DNA of 64,000 nt from Methylotenera sp. (lineage in GTDB: Bacteria > Pseudomonadota > Gammaproteobacteria > Burkholderiales > Methylophilaceae): contig JAUYAL010000009.1 in NCBI GenBank assembly GCA_030693535.1, positions 1 to 64,000 of the forward strand, given 5' to 3'. The notes under the pieces were generated by a model. It searched no databases and was not told the origin of the DNA. It worked only from the letters and a program-made list of their open reading frames with translations. The position numbers and the translations under genes were made by a program. Every line of letters starts with the position of its first letter. Positions within the stretch are counted from its first letter, which is position 1. Below are positions 44,242 through 51,543 of the stretch, one piece after another.

Positions 44242-44265
44242 ACCAACAAAAATCAACATCGTAAA
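44237..44265 (-). promoter_or_regulatory. Sigma-70-type promoter at the head of the glycan locus
   Basis: On the minus strand TTTACG (44260-44265) and TATTAT (44237-44242) are separated by exactly 17 bases. Transcription would begin near 44230, giving a leader of about 35 bases before the regulator ATG at 44195. No other equally good promoter was seen in the 73-base gap after hslR. Confidence 0.55.
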
Positions 44266-44321
44266 ACTATTTCTTTAGCGCATTACAATTGCGGATAATT
44301 AATCTTAAAACCTCAAAGTGA

Positions 44322-44732
44322 CTAGCCATAGGCCCCACCTGTAAATCGCTTTATATCTCGCAACTGTCTTTTAGTCGGTCGTCCTGCCCCACGCTCACGA
44401 AGAGCATGCTCACCTTCTCCAGTGGCTTTAGCATTTTCGCGCTTTGCAATACTTGTTGGTGTTTCTGTATACAAAAGTGCTGCATCTGGTGCCCCTTTAC
44501 GTATGTTAGAAAGTGCTAGTACGCTGACTTCAATTTCAAAGTCTCGGTTACGAATATGAATAATTTGCCCGAGGTGTACTTCTTTAGCTGGTTTTACTCT
44601 GTCACTATCTACATGTACCTTGCCAGTTTCAATAGCTACCGTAGCTAAACTGCGCGTTTTAAAAAACCGTGCAGCCCATAGCCATTTATCAAGTCTGCAT
44701 TTAGCGTCATCATGTTCAACTGATTTTTGCAT
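44322..44732 (-). CDS. hslR: Ribosome-associated heat shock protein Hsp15 (S4 domain)
   Basis: Small RNA-binding protein that in E. coli rescues stalled 50S subunits carrying nascent chains. The 136 residues contain the S4 domain: CRLDKWLWAARFFKTRSLAT (12-31) and the RNA-binding VHVDSDRVKPAKEVHLGQIIHI. The basic tail (RGAGRPTKRQLRDIKRFTGG) is typical of Hsp15. It is read in the same direction as the glycan locus and 19 bases after the Lon-like gene, so it may share that gene's transcript. Function is housekeeping, not glycan-related. Confidence 0.87.
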   Translation of the reverse strand: MQKSVEHDDAKCRLDKWLWAARFFKTRSLATVAIETGKVHVDSDRVKPAKEVHLGQIIHIRNRDFEIEVSVLALSNIRKGAPDAALLYTETPTSIAKRENAKATGEGEHALRERGAGRPTKRQLRDIKRFTGGAYG

Positions 44733-44751
44733 GTATAAATATTACGCACTT

Positions 44752-46863
44752 TTATTTAGTGTAAATTTTAGGTAAATTAGCTTCTAGCGTTTGTTTAAAT
44801 GCCATTAATCTTGCTTCAGCCAACATATTTAGCTCTTGCAAGGTATGTCCTGTGATATGCAGTATGCCTTCAGCCACATTATTCATAGTGGCTATATGAA
44901 ATTGACCATTGCCGACAGCATCAACAATCTCGCTGCTCAACATCAGATGTCGCATATTGCGATGCGGCATCAATACACCTTGCTTGCCATCTAAGCCAAT
45001 GTCTTTACATACTCTAAAGTAACCTTCAATTTTTTCGTTCAATCCGCCCACGGGAAGCACTTCACCATGTTGATTAAGTGCACCGGTCACCGCAATGCCT
45101 TGCTTAATTGGCAGTAGTGACAGCGAAGATAGTAAGGCGAACAGCTCTGCACATGAAGCAGAATCGCCATCTACACCATTGTATTCTTGTTCAAACACCA
45201 ATGAAGCAGTGAGGTTTAACGGGTTGAATTGTGCAAAATTACTATGTAGCCAACTTTGCAATATCATCACACCCTTGTCATGCGTAGGACCACTCATTGC
45301 CACTTCACGATCTATGGTAAGCACGTCCAGACGACCCGCATAACAGTTAGCTGAAATTCGCACCGGTGAACCGAAGCTGGCATCAGCAAGGTCAATATGC
45401 GTTAGGCCGTTGATCTGCCCTACCACCTCACCATGCACGTTAATCATCAGCTCGTTATCGACTATCGAATCACGTAAATGCGCTTCAATATAGCTGTGGC
45501 GTGCATATTTACGGTTGATTGCGGCTTTTACATCTTCAATATCGACCAGCTTTGCGCCACGCAAACCTGCAGCAACCGCACTTTCTAGCATCAGTTTTTC
45601 TAATACTGCAAACTTTGTGCTAATGCGCGTTTGGTCTTCTTCTAACCTATGCATAGCTTGTAGCAAGCCAACGACCGCATCCGCAGTAAAATGACTGCAA
45701 TTAAACTGCTGGCATTTTTGCGCAATAAAAGCTGCATACGCCGCATAATTTTCGGCACTGGCTTTTACTTTTTCAGCAAATTCAATTTTGATAGGAAAGT
45801 AGCTAAAAAAATCATACTTTTCATCAATGAGTAAGTAATAATCCTCACGCGTTGCGACCACGACCAACTTGACTGATACAGAGATTGCCGCTTGCGCGCT
45901 AACAAAACTTCCACCTTGACTGCTACTACTACTTAGATCCTCAATTTGCAATGTGCCATTGCGTAAAAAACGGTGTAGCTTCTCCAGCAACTGCGATCCA
46001 CTTGCCTCATCGGCCAAAATGTCGCGTAAATTCAGTAATAGTGCACCGCCATCAGCACGCAATAAATTACCTGCGCGTAATCGCATAAAGTCTGGCGTTG
46101 TACTAGAATCTCCAGCACTTTCAACACCGCCAAATAGTGATTGCAAACTGGGATCATTATCATAGATGACTGGCGCATGCTGAGTTGCATGATGCTCTAC
46201 AAGCACATTGACGCGATAACGTCCGAAGAAACTTTCACTCAGCAATGCATCTAGATTGTTATCTGAATCACCACTAGCACTTGGCTGCCAAGCTTCAAGA
46301 TATTCTAAAACGTCTTTCTGTAATAATTCAAAATATTGAATGATTGCTTTGTCGGTTTCAATATAGGGATTACTAACTTTTATAGACTCAATTTGCAAAG
46401 TTAAAAAAGCAAGTATTAATGCTGATGAATTATCTCTAACTTTAGCTTCAAGCAAATTTGCCAGTTCTTTCGCCAATTGACGAACAAACTGGTCTAACCC
46501 ATGTTTTAATTGCGTGCCAACACCAGCAGGTAGCTTTAGAAATAATGGCTTACTACTTGTATCAAACTGGTACAGCGCAATCAAGTCACATGGGGCGAGT
46601 TGCTTGCTGGCAGCTTCATGCATAGCACTTAGCATGAGTGTTGTGCGCCCTGTCCCTGGTTCACCAAGCGCAAGCAAATTGAATCCTGCTTGTTGAATGT
46701 TTAAGCCGAATTCAGCCGCTTTTTTAGCTTCTGACTGCGCCACCCAAGCCTGATGTTGAGCGCTTTTACTATCTGCGGCAATAAGCTCGGAGGTATCAGC
46801 AAAGCTAAACTGCTTGGCAGAAATGTTAAGTGTTAATTGTTGTGGTGTTAAAAATTGAGACAT
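44752..46863 (-). CDS. ycbZ: Lon-like ATP-dependent protease (YcbZ/LonH type)
   Basis: A 703-residue protein with an AAA-type N-terminal region, Walker A ALGEPGTGRTTLMLS (about 65-79), and a C-terminal Lon S16 protease domain. The Ser-Lys dyad is visible: Ser in NGVDGDSASCAELFALLSS and Lys in GGLNEKIEGYFRVC. The nucleotide domain is divergent and long, as in YcbZ, with GGALLLNLRDILAD as the second acidic region. No LAN domain of classical Lon is present. It precedes hslR. A role in quality control of ribosome-related proteins has been proposed for the family; the substrates here are unknown. Confidence 0.85.
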   Translation of the reverse strand: MSQFLTPQQLTLNISAKQFSFADTSELIAADSKSAQHQAWVAQSEAKKAAEFGLNIQQAGFNLLALGEPGTGRTTLMLSAMHEAASKQLAPCDLIALYQFDTSSKPLFLKLPAGVGTQLKHGLDQFVRQLAKELANLLEAKVRDNSSALILAFLTLQIESIKVSNPYIETDKAIIQYFELLQKDVLEYLEAWQPSASGDSDNNLDALLSESFFGRYRVNVLVEHHATQHAPVIYDNDPSLQSLFGGVESAGDSSTTPDFMRLRAGNLLRADGGALLLNLRDILADEASGSQLLEKLHRFLRNGTLQIEDLSSSSSQGGSFVSAQAAISVSVKLVVVATREDYYLLIDEKYDFFSYFPIKIEFAEKVKASAENYAAYAAFIAQKCQQFNCSHFTADAVVGLLQAMHRLEEDQTRISTKFAVLEKLMLESAVAAGLRGAKLVDIEDVKAAINRKYARHSYIEAHLRDSIVDNELMINVHGEVVGQINGLTHIDLADASFGSPVRISANCYAGRLDVLTIDREVAMSGPTHDKGVMILQSWLHSNFAQFNPLNLTASLVFEQEYNGVDGDSASCAELFALLSSLSLLPIKQGIAVTGALNQHGEVLPVGGLNEKIEGYFRVCKDIGLDGKQGVLMPHRNMRHLMLSSEIVDAVGNGQFHIATMNNVAEGILHITGHTLQELNMLAEARLMAFKQTLEANLPKIYTK

Positions 46864-46910
46864 ATTGCCTTGCTAATTAAATTAAGTGAATTTCTATGTA
46901 TCTTTATTGG

Positions 46911-47363
46911 TTATCGTACCCAGCGCTTGCGTGCATCTTCATCGGTCTGCTTTGCATCTACCCAATGCGCACCAGAACTTGTCACTTCTTTTTTCCAAAA
47001 TGGCGCTTCCGTTTTGAGGTAATCCATAATGAATTCACAAGCTTTAAAAGCTTCACCGCGATGCGCACTGCTAACTGCCACCATAACAATTTGGTCAGTC
47101 GGTTGCAGAGTGCCGACACGGTGAATAACAATGGCATCAAAGATGTCCCAGCGACTTTTAGCTTGCATCACAATTGATTCTAAGGCTTTTTCCGTCATGA
47201 CTGGGTAATATTCTAAAGTCAGTTGCGACACTGTATCGCCATCATTTAAGTCGCGTACTTGCCCAATAAAACTGACAACTGCACCGGTATCCTTTCGCGC
47301 AGAACGCAACTGGCTTATTTCTAAGCCAGCATCAAAGTCATGCGTTTGTACCCGAACTGTCAT
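46911..47363 (-). CDS. moaE: Molybdopterin synthase catalytic subunit
   Basis: With MoaD it inserts two sulfurs into precursor Z (cPMP) to make molybdopterin in the cytosol. The 150 residues contain VSFIGQVRD (about 28-36), LTLEYYPVMTEKAL, IVIHRVGTLQPTDQIV, SAHRGEAFKACEFIMDYLK and the catalytic lysine region APFWKKEV. It follows moaD by 16 bases. The family member is plain, and the arrangement moaD-moaE is common. Confidence 0.9.
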   Translation of the reverse strand: MTVRVQTHDFDAGLEISQLRSARKDTGAVVSFIGQVRDLNDGDTVSQLTLEYYPVMTEKALESIVMQAKSRWDIFDAIVIHRVGTLQPTDQIVMVAVSSAHRGEAFKACEFIMDYLKTEAPFWKKEVTSSGAHWVDAKQTDEDARKRWVR

Positions 47364-47379
47364 GGCTTAAGATTAAACC

Positions 47380-47649
47380 CTATCCACCAGTGACCGGCGG
47401 GAAAAAAGCCACTTCATCGCCATCGGCAATGGGCGCATTATCATCGACCAATTCGTGGTTAATCGCACCTCTTACTTTTAACTTACCCATCAACATTTGT
47501 TGCCAAGTGTCGTTACGTTTAGCTAGGTAGGCTTTAAGTTTTAATATAGTGAGTGTGCTGGAGAATACATCATCAGGCAGCTCTAAATCTTCACTAGAAA
47601 ATTTGAGAGTTTCTTTGAGTCTAGCAAAATAAAATATCTTAATTTTCAT
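47380..47649 (-). CDS. moaD: Molybdopterin synthase sulfur carrier subunit
   Basis: The 89-residue ubiquitin-like protein carries sulfur as a C-terminal thiocarboxylate on its final Gly-Gly (FFPPVTGG). The fold is indicated by MKIKIFYFARLKETLKF at the start and INHELVDDNAPIADGDEVAF near the end. It is the partner of moaE directly downstream. Its ATG at 47649 is only 4 bases from the outer end of a toxin-antitoxin cassette, and no good ribosome-binding site is left upstream, so the cassette may have changed the gene's expression. Confidence 0.88.
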   Translation of the reverse strand: MKIKIFYFARLKETLKFSSEDLELPDDVFSSTLTILKLKAYLAKRNDTWQQMLMGKLKVRGAINHELVDDNAPIADGDEVAFFPPVTGG

Positions 47650-47653
47650 CTAA

Positions 47654-47691
47654 TTTTAAATGGGTATCCAAAATACGTGGTTAATATCAAC
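47654..47691 (+). repeat. Left terminal repeat of cassette 1
   Basis: Begins TTTTAAATGGG and ends ACGTGGTTAATATCAAC, reading inward. It matches the left end of cassette 2 (57256-57297) at 23 of 30 positions over the GGGTAT...ATATCAAC core, by eye. Confidence 0.5.
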
Positions 47692-47713
47692 TTAATGGAG
47701 TCTAATTAATTGA

Positions 47714-48037
47714 CTACCGCTCCATGGGGGCTCTTAGCAAATCTGCCTTAAACATGTTTGCTCGCTCCAAGCACTCATCGAAGCTCAGATTAAATTCTAT
47801 TTTCTCAATTGCGTCAAATACTGGCAGCATGATTGATTTGCGTGACTCACATTGACTAACAAATACTTCAATATTTTTTACAAATACGTCATGATGAATC
47901 AATAACTCACTGTAGTGATGGTCTATCACCATTGCGAGGTCAAGCAGGTCTCTTGGAGTTGCGCTGTCGCCACGATGCCAGATCTTCTTCGCTACAATCT
48001 CTATCGGCGTTTCCAGAAAGATATTTCTGCCAAGCAC
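47714..48037 (-). pseudogene. C-terminal fragment of an AbiEii/AbiGii-type nucleotidyltransferase toxin
   Basis: About 107 codons encode FLETPIEIVAKKIWHRGDSA (6-25) and TPRDLLDLAMVIDHH, the conserved C-terminal block of AbiEii-family toxins paired with XRE-type antitoxins. The N-terminal two-thirds with the nucleotidyltransferase GS and DxD motifs are missing: an in-frame TAA stands directly before a GTG at 48037 and the other frames upstream show no family match. The gene is 62 bases downstream of the XRE gene, the normal position. So the toxin is dead and the antitoxin has been kept. Confidence 0.75.
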
Positions 48038-48099
48038 TTATGCTGAATGCCTTCTCAAGAAGGCTAATCCTTGGGCCATCTGGAAAGGTTAGCTCGGGC

Positions 48100-48585
48100 T
48101 TAGCCAAATGCATTCCAAAACTTGTTTGGCGACTTAATCTCCGTTGCAACATTCGCAAGGTTCTTCCAGACCAACTTAGCATTGATATTATATTTGGCGG
48201 AAAGTTGCTTGACGACGCCAACAACCAAAGAGGTTGGCGTTTCGTCAATCAGATGCATCACTTGCCCTTCAAGTCCTTCCTGAACTTTCCCACTCAACAT
48301 GAATTTTTCCAAATCAGATACTGACATAGATTTTTTGTAACTTGTATTGACGTTACTGAGTGTCAACTTGATAAAATCCATCTTTTTCCCATTCGAAAAC
48401 ATAGGCATACCGATAATTTCAGCTATCTCAGAAAGCTTGATAGCACCTATGTCACCAACTTTACCCCTTTCCAAATTTACAATTGTCACTCTAGAGATAT
48501 GCGATGCCTCGGCCAACGCCTTTTGACTCAGGCCGCACGCAGTCCTCTCTTTCTTAATGATTGCACCAATCGTTAAAATGTTCAT
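48100..48585 (-). CDS. XRE-family HTH regulator, antitoxin partner of the AbiEii remnant
   Basis: A 161-residue DNA-binding protein with a helix-turn-helix at residues 5-60 (GAIIKKERTACGLSQKALAE, SRVTIVNLERGKVG) and a C-terminal region of about 100 residues (VVGVVKQLSAKYNINAKLVW) typical of regulators paired with AbiEii toxins. It is complete and seems to have its own strong promoter, which would make a leaderless mRNA. With the toxin truncated it may be an orphan antitoxin that can still neutralise related toxins, or simply a relic. Confidence 0.78.
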   Translation of the reverse strand: MNILTIGAIIKKERTACGLSQKALAEASHISRVTIVNLERGKVGDIGAIKLSEIAEIIGMPMFSNGKKMDFIKLTLSNVNTSYKKSMSVSDLEKFMLSGKVQEGLEGQVMHLIDETPTSLVVGVVKQLSAKYNINAKLVWKNLANVATEIKSPNKFWNAFG

Positions 48586-48592
48586 GTTTTCT

Positions 48593-48621
48593 ACTATAGC
48601 GATATGCGAATTAAAAGTAAA
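48593..48621 (-). promoter_or_regulatory. Promoter of the XRE antitoxin gene, leaderless
   Basis: TTTACT (48616-48621) and TATAGT (48593-48598) are 17 bases apart. The start point falls within 1-2 bases of the ATG at 48585, so the mRNA would have no leader. An imperfect inverted repeat of AAAGTAAAG/CTTACTTT type at about 48614-48630 overlaps the -35 and may be the autoregulatory operator. Confidence 0.5.
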
Positions 48622-48673
48622 GCTTACTTTACTTTATTATGAATGATAGTAGTCCAATTGAATCAAATTGCGT

Positions 48674-48713
48674 GATTGGCATCAACCACCTTTTTCGATT
48701 GCTTATTTTAAAA
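48674..48713 (-). repeat. Right terminal repeat of cassette 1
   Basis: Read on the minus strand it starts TTTTAAAATAAGC and contains AAAAAGGTGGTTGATGCCAA, matching the left end in inverted orientation (AAAATACGTGGTTAATATCAA). The outer end is 5 bases from the rmuC stop. Confidence 0.45.
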
Positions 48714-48718
48714 TATCC

Positions 48719-50071
48719 CTAATCTTCTTTATCATTTGCAAGCTCGGCATCATCAACGATATCCAGCACATCTAGCGGTTTATTAGTCAATTCAACACGT
48801 TCAATCTGCGCAAATCTGCTTGAAATTTTCTGACTGCTGATATGAACCTCTTGCGCGTTTTCATGGGCTTGGCGAATATTATCTGCAAGTTTCTTCATGC
48901 GCTGGTCGAAGCGTCCGAAGTCTTTGCTAAGCTTGCCAAGCTCTTCTTTAATCACATGTACTTGTTTACGCGTTTCAACATCTTTCAGCACAGCACGGGC
49001 TGTGTTCAACACCGCCATGAGTGTGGTCGGTGAAACCACCCAAACGCGTTTATTCATGGCGTATTCAATCACATCATTATGATAGGCATGCAACTCTGCA
49101 AATACAGCTTCAGCGGGTATAAACATCACTGCGCCATCAGATGTCACGTTTGAGATGATGTATTTATTCGCAATGTCATCCACATGTTTTTTAACATCCA
49201 GTTTAAATTGCTTTTCAGCCAATAATTGCTCTGCATCACTCAATTTACTATCAAACATACGATGATAATTTTCTAATGGAAACTTGCTATCTACCGCCAC
49301 AGTGCCCGTTGGATCTGGTAAAAACAGGGCACAATCAGCGCGTGTTCCGTTTTCAAAAGTGTGTTGCATGGCGAATGAGTTCACTGGCAATACGTTACGT
49401 ACTAATGCTTCCAACTGCACCTCACCAAACGCGCCACGGCTACGCTTGTCGCCTAATAACTCCTGCAAACTCACGACATTGGTTGTTAAGCCATCGATTT
49501 TCTTTTGTGCTTCATCTATAGTTGCTAGGCGTGCCATCACATCAATAAATGTTTGATTAGTCTTTTTGAAACCTTCATCCAAACGCTCCGACACCTTGCC
49601 GCCGATTTGCTCTAGGCGTCCATCTACCGCTTTGGTCAAACTTTCAATACTCTGTGTCAGCGTGGTGGTTGCCTTCAACATCGTGTCATTAATAAGTGCC
49701 TGCTGAGATTTACCTTGCTCACTTAAGGTAGTATGCAACTTTTCTAATACCGTTTCGCGAGTTAAAGATAAGCTATTATTCTGCGCCAACTGCAATGCCT
49801 GCATTGCGTCACGCGTGGCTTGTAACTCAGTAGCAACGCTAGAACGTAATCGTTCACTTGTTTCACTTGAAGACGCACTCAAACGGTCACCTAATTTATT
49901 TAGGCCATCATTAAAGTCCAACAACATAGCACGATGCTTTTCTTCTAACTGTTGCAAAATTGCCTGTTGAATCACATCGGAATTTTTATCAAATTGATTT
50001 ACACGTACAATTTGCCAAATCATCAGTAGCAATATGGCGATGGCAACAACTAATATAATAATTTGTATCAT
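48719..50071 (-). CDS. rmuC: DNA recombination protein RmuC
   Basis: Putative nuclease-fold protein that limits DNA inversions at short repeats. I use the ATG at 50071 (450 residues): it opens with a single transmembrane helix (MIQIIILVVAIAILLLMIW), then a long coiled coil to about residue 200, and the RmuC domain with KRSRGAFGEVQLEALVRNVL, DCALFLPDPTGTVAVDSKFP, MFIPAEAVFAELHAY and VSPTTLMAVLNTAR. The upstream 11 residues from 50104 are not typical. The stop lies 5 bases from the outer edge of the toxin-antitoxin cassette. Confidence 0.87.
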   Translation of the reverse strand: MIQIIILVVAIAILLLMIWQIVRVNQFDKNSDVIQQAILQQLEEKHRAMLLDFNDGLNKLGDRLSASSSETSERLRSSVATELQATRDAMQALQLAQNNSLSLTRETVLEKLHTTLSEQGKSQQALINDTMLKATTTLTQSIESLTKAVDGRLEQIGGKVSERLDEGFKKTNQTFIDVMARLATIDEAQKKIDGLTTNVVSLQELLGDKRSRGAFGEVQLEALVRNVLPVNSFAMQHTFENGTRADCALFLPDPTGTVAVDSKFPLENYHRMFDSKLSDAEQLLAEKQFKLDVKKHVDDIANKYIISNVTSDGAVMFIPAEAVFAELHAYHNDVIEYAMNKRVWVVSPTTLMAVLNTARAVLKDVETRKQVHVIKEELGKLSKDFGRFDQRMKKLADNIRQAHENAQEVHISSQKISSRFAQIERVELTNKPLDVLDIVDDAELANDKED

Positions 50072-50114
50072 AAGTATGTGATTATACCTGATGAGGTTTA
50101 CCAAGGTTTTAGTA

Positions 50115-50201
50115 TTAGTTTCTGACCAAATCTGTCAACTGCTCCCCCAACCTGTTTTCCAAGTTAGCGATGGATTTGATTTCAGTGTCAGAAACTTTGA
50201 C
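50115..50201 (-). pseudogene. C-terminal tail of a gene cut by the IS element
   Basis: Directly after the right end of the IS element an open frame gives VSDTEIKSIANLENRLGEQL and then TDLVRN with a TAA at 50115-50117. It reads like the amphipathic end of a real protein, but the upstream part is replaced by the element and no matching start part was found on the other side. Family unknown. Confidence 0.35.
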
Positions 50202-50330
50202 ATCCTCCTCGCCCTAAAGAGCGAGGATTCCTACTGCTAGCGATTGATGTCCCAATCGGAGAATGTTCTTTCCAGCATTGATATCTCTATCATGCATAGT
50301 GCCACACAGCGCACAAGACCATTCTCTTAT
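50190..50330 (-). ncRNA. Expected guide (omega/reRNA) region at the tnpB 3-prime end
   Basis: In characterised TnpB systems the guide RNA is made from the 3-prime part of tnpB plus the right end, and the 16-20 bases just outside the right end act as the guide. Here this region holds the CCTCGC/GCGAGG stem. The guide would start in the GTTTCTGACACTGAAATC stretch just below 50197. Predicted only from position. Confidence 0.3.
50207..50226. repeat. Right-end stem-loop of the IS605-family element
   Basis: CCTCGC at 50207-50212 pairs with GCGAGG at 50221-50226, with the loop overlapping the tnpB stop codon (50214-50216). Such a palindrome is used by TnpA for strand recognition and by TnpB for its guide RNA. 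Confidence 0.6.
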
Positions 50331-51305
50331 TCGCAAACCTGCTCTACCTTTCGGACTGTTGCCAGAGATTTCTCCGCAACACGAACAAGTCTGGGAAGTG
50401 TACTTCTCATTTACTTCTGCAAACACCACTGACCGCGCCATCGCTTTATATTCCAGTTGTGTTTTAAGCATGTGCCAGCCAGCGTCTAATACCGATTTAG
50501 CCATGCGGGTTCTCGTCAGCGCTTTTGAACTGACATTTCCTACAAAGATTGCTCCGTGTTGTTTCACCAACGCAGTGCTGAATTGATGGTTATCATCCTT
50601 GCGTTGATTCTTTATCTTAGCGTGGATGGTTTTAATCAAACTCTTTTTGTTGGCTCTTTGCGCTAAGCCCAGTTTAGATTCCAAGTCTCTGTAGCGTTGC
50701 TTGCGTTCCAACTGAACGCCATCACTACAAGTGGCTGTGTCTTTTAAACCAAGGTCTATGCCAATTGAACTCGTGCCTGTAGAGGGTTGCACCTCTACCT
50801 TAACGGTGACATTAATATACCACCTGCCTCTGGCGTCTTGCGAGAACGAGCCTGTGCTTAACTCATACTTCGATAGGTCGTAGCTATCCCATAGACTAAA
50901 GAACTCACCGCAGAAGCGAATTTGACCATTGATGTATTTGATACCAGCCGCTTTAAATGGAATCCATCCCAACGCCTTTTTAGAGCCACTCGAACTGCGC
51001 CATTGCAACTTGTTCTTGCGAAATTGCTTGCGTGATTTGGCGTGTTGCGCTATGACACTTTGTACCGTGGCTGCACCGATGGTTAAGCTACGTTCAGTAC
51101 GGATGCTACGCAGTTCTTTATTTAAATCGTACTCTGAGGTGCCACCGTTAATATAACCTATGCCTGGTATTGGAATCCACGAGTATTCTGCGCTTAACGC
51201 ATTCGCGGCATTCCATACCTGATTAACCTCAAAAGCCCATTGGTTAAGCAGCTTTGCGTGCTTGTCTTTGACTCTTAGTTTCAGGGTTTTTAATTGTGTA
51301 GCCAT
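50214..51305 (-). CDS. tnpB: TnpB-family RNA-guided nuclease (IS1341-type)
   Basis: A 363-residue TnpB: N-terminal helical and WED-like parts, then a RuvC nuclease domain. The first catalytic aspartate is in GIDLGLKD (about 181-188), the zinc ribbon in CSCCGE and CALCG, and the third acidic residue in MHDRDINAGKNI. At the middle catalytic place, where well-studied TnpB proteins have V-E-x-L, this protein has FVGNVSSKAL, so the glutamate is absent. This is a feature of some TnpB branches, in which the residue may be moved or lost. It is a complete reading frame inside an element without tnpA. Confidence 0.85.
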   Translation of the reverse strand: MATQLKTLKLRVKDKHAKLLNQWAFEVNQVWNAANALSAEYSWIPIPGIGYINGGTSEYDLNKELRSIRTERSLTIGAATVQSVIAQHAKSRKQFRKNKLQWRSSSGSKKALGWIPFKAAGIKYINGQIRFCGEFFSLWDSYDLSKYELSTGSFSQDARGRWYINVTVKVEVQPSTGTSSIGIDLGLKDTATCSDGVQLERKQRYRDLESKLGLAQRANKKSLIKTIHAKIKNQRKDDNHQFSTALVKQHGAIFVGNVSSKALTRTRMAKSVLDAGWHMLKTQLEYKAMARSVVFAEVNEKYTSQTCSCCGEISGNSPKGRAGLRIREWSCALCGTMHDRDINAGKNILRLGHQSLAVGILAL

Positions 51306-51348
51306 CTGTTTATTAACGTTTTAATCCTATTTTGGTTGACTGCTTATT

Positions 51349-51395
51349 GAACGCCTTTGGCGTTCGTGCTTACATCCTCGCCATGAATGACGAGG
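51349..51395. repeat. Two stem-loops at the left side of the IS element
   Basis: The first is GAACGCC-TTT-GGCGTTC (51349-51365), a perfect 7-bp stem. The second is CCTCG-CCATGAATGA-CGAGG (51376-51395). The second closely resembles right-end stems of this element family, including the GAGGATGT that follows, so it could be a leftover right end of another copy. Confidence 0.5.
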
Positions 51396-51498
51396 TTTTA
51401 CGCGCTAATTGATAAAATATTATTGCCAACTAACACTTATTTACTTTTTAGCCTAAGTTTTCAGTATAACAAATCCCCATTCAGTCAAAAAAAGAATT

Positions 51499-51543
51499 AT
51501 GATTTTAGCAATGACTTTCACAGACAAAAATACTAATGATTAA
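51499..51543 (+). CDS. 14-codon leader reading frame overlapping the CHASE2 gene start
   Basis: ATG at 51499 to TAA at 51541-51543 encodes MILAMTFTDKNTND and overlaps the CHASE2 start (51536) by 8 bases. The CHASE2 gene itself has no clear ribosome-binding site, so translation could be coupled to this short frame. It may also be chance. Confidence 0.3.
   Translation: MILAMTFTDKNTND

Larger units (their letters stand above)
47654..48713. mobile_element. Putative mobile toxin-antitoxin cassette bracketed by inverted repeats (copy 1)
   Basis: A 1.06-kb unit holds an XRE antitoxin-like gene and a truncated AbiEii toxin. Its ends are inverted copies of a related sequence of about 40 bp: the left, 47654-47691, and the right, 48674-48713 (read on the minus strand). 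Both begin TTTTAA and share GTGGTTRAT near the inner end. The outer ends are 4 bases from the moaD start and 5 bases from the rmuC stop. No transposase gene is inside. Confidence 0.45.
50195..51400 (-). mobile_element. IS200/IS605-family element carrying only tnpB
   Basis: A tnpB gene flanked by palindromic ends and without tnpA. The right end has a stem CCTCGC/GCGAGG (50207-50212 with 50221-50226). The left side has a perfect GAACGCC-TTT-GGCGTTC hairpin (51349-51365) and a CCTCG...CGAGG stem (51376-51380 with 51391-51395). As is normal for the family there are no terminal inverted repeats or target duplications, so the borders given are approximate. It lies between rmuC and the CHASE2 operon. 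Confidence 0.7.

Noticed and set aside
47940..48248. 102-codon frame overlapping the XRE and AbiEii genes
   Set aside because: It runs out of frame through both real genes and has no family-like residues; it is a shadow.
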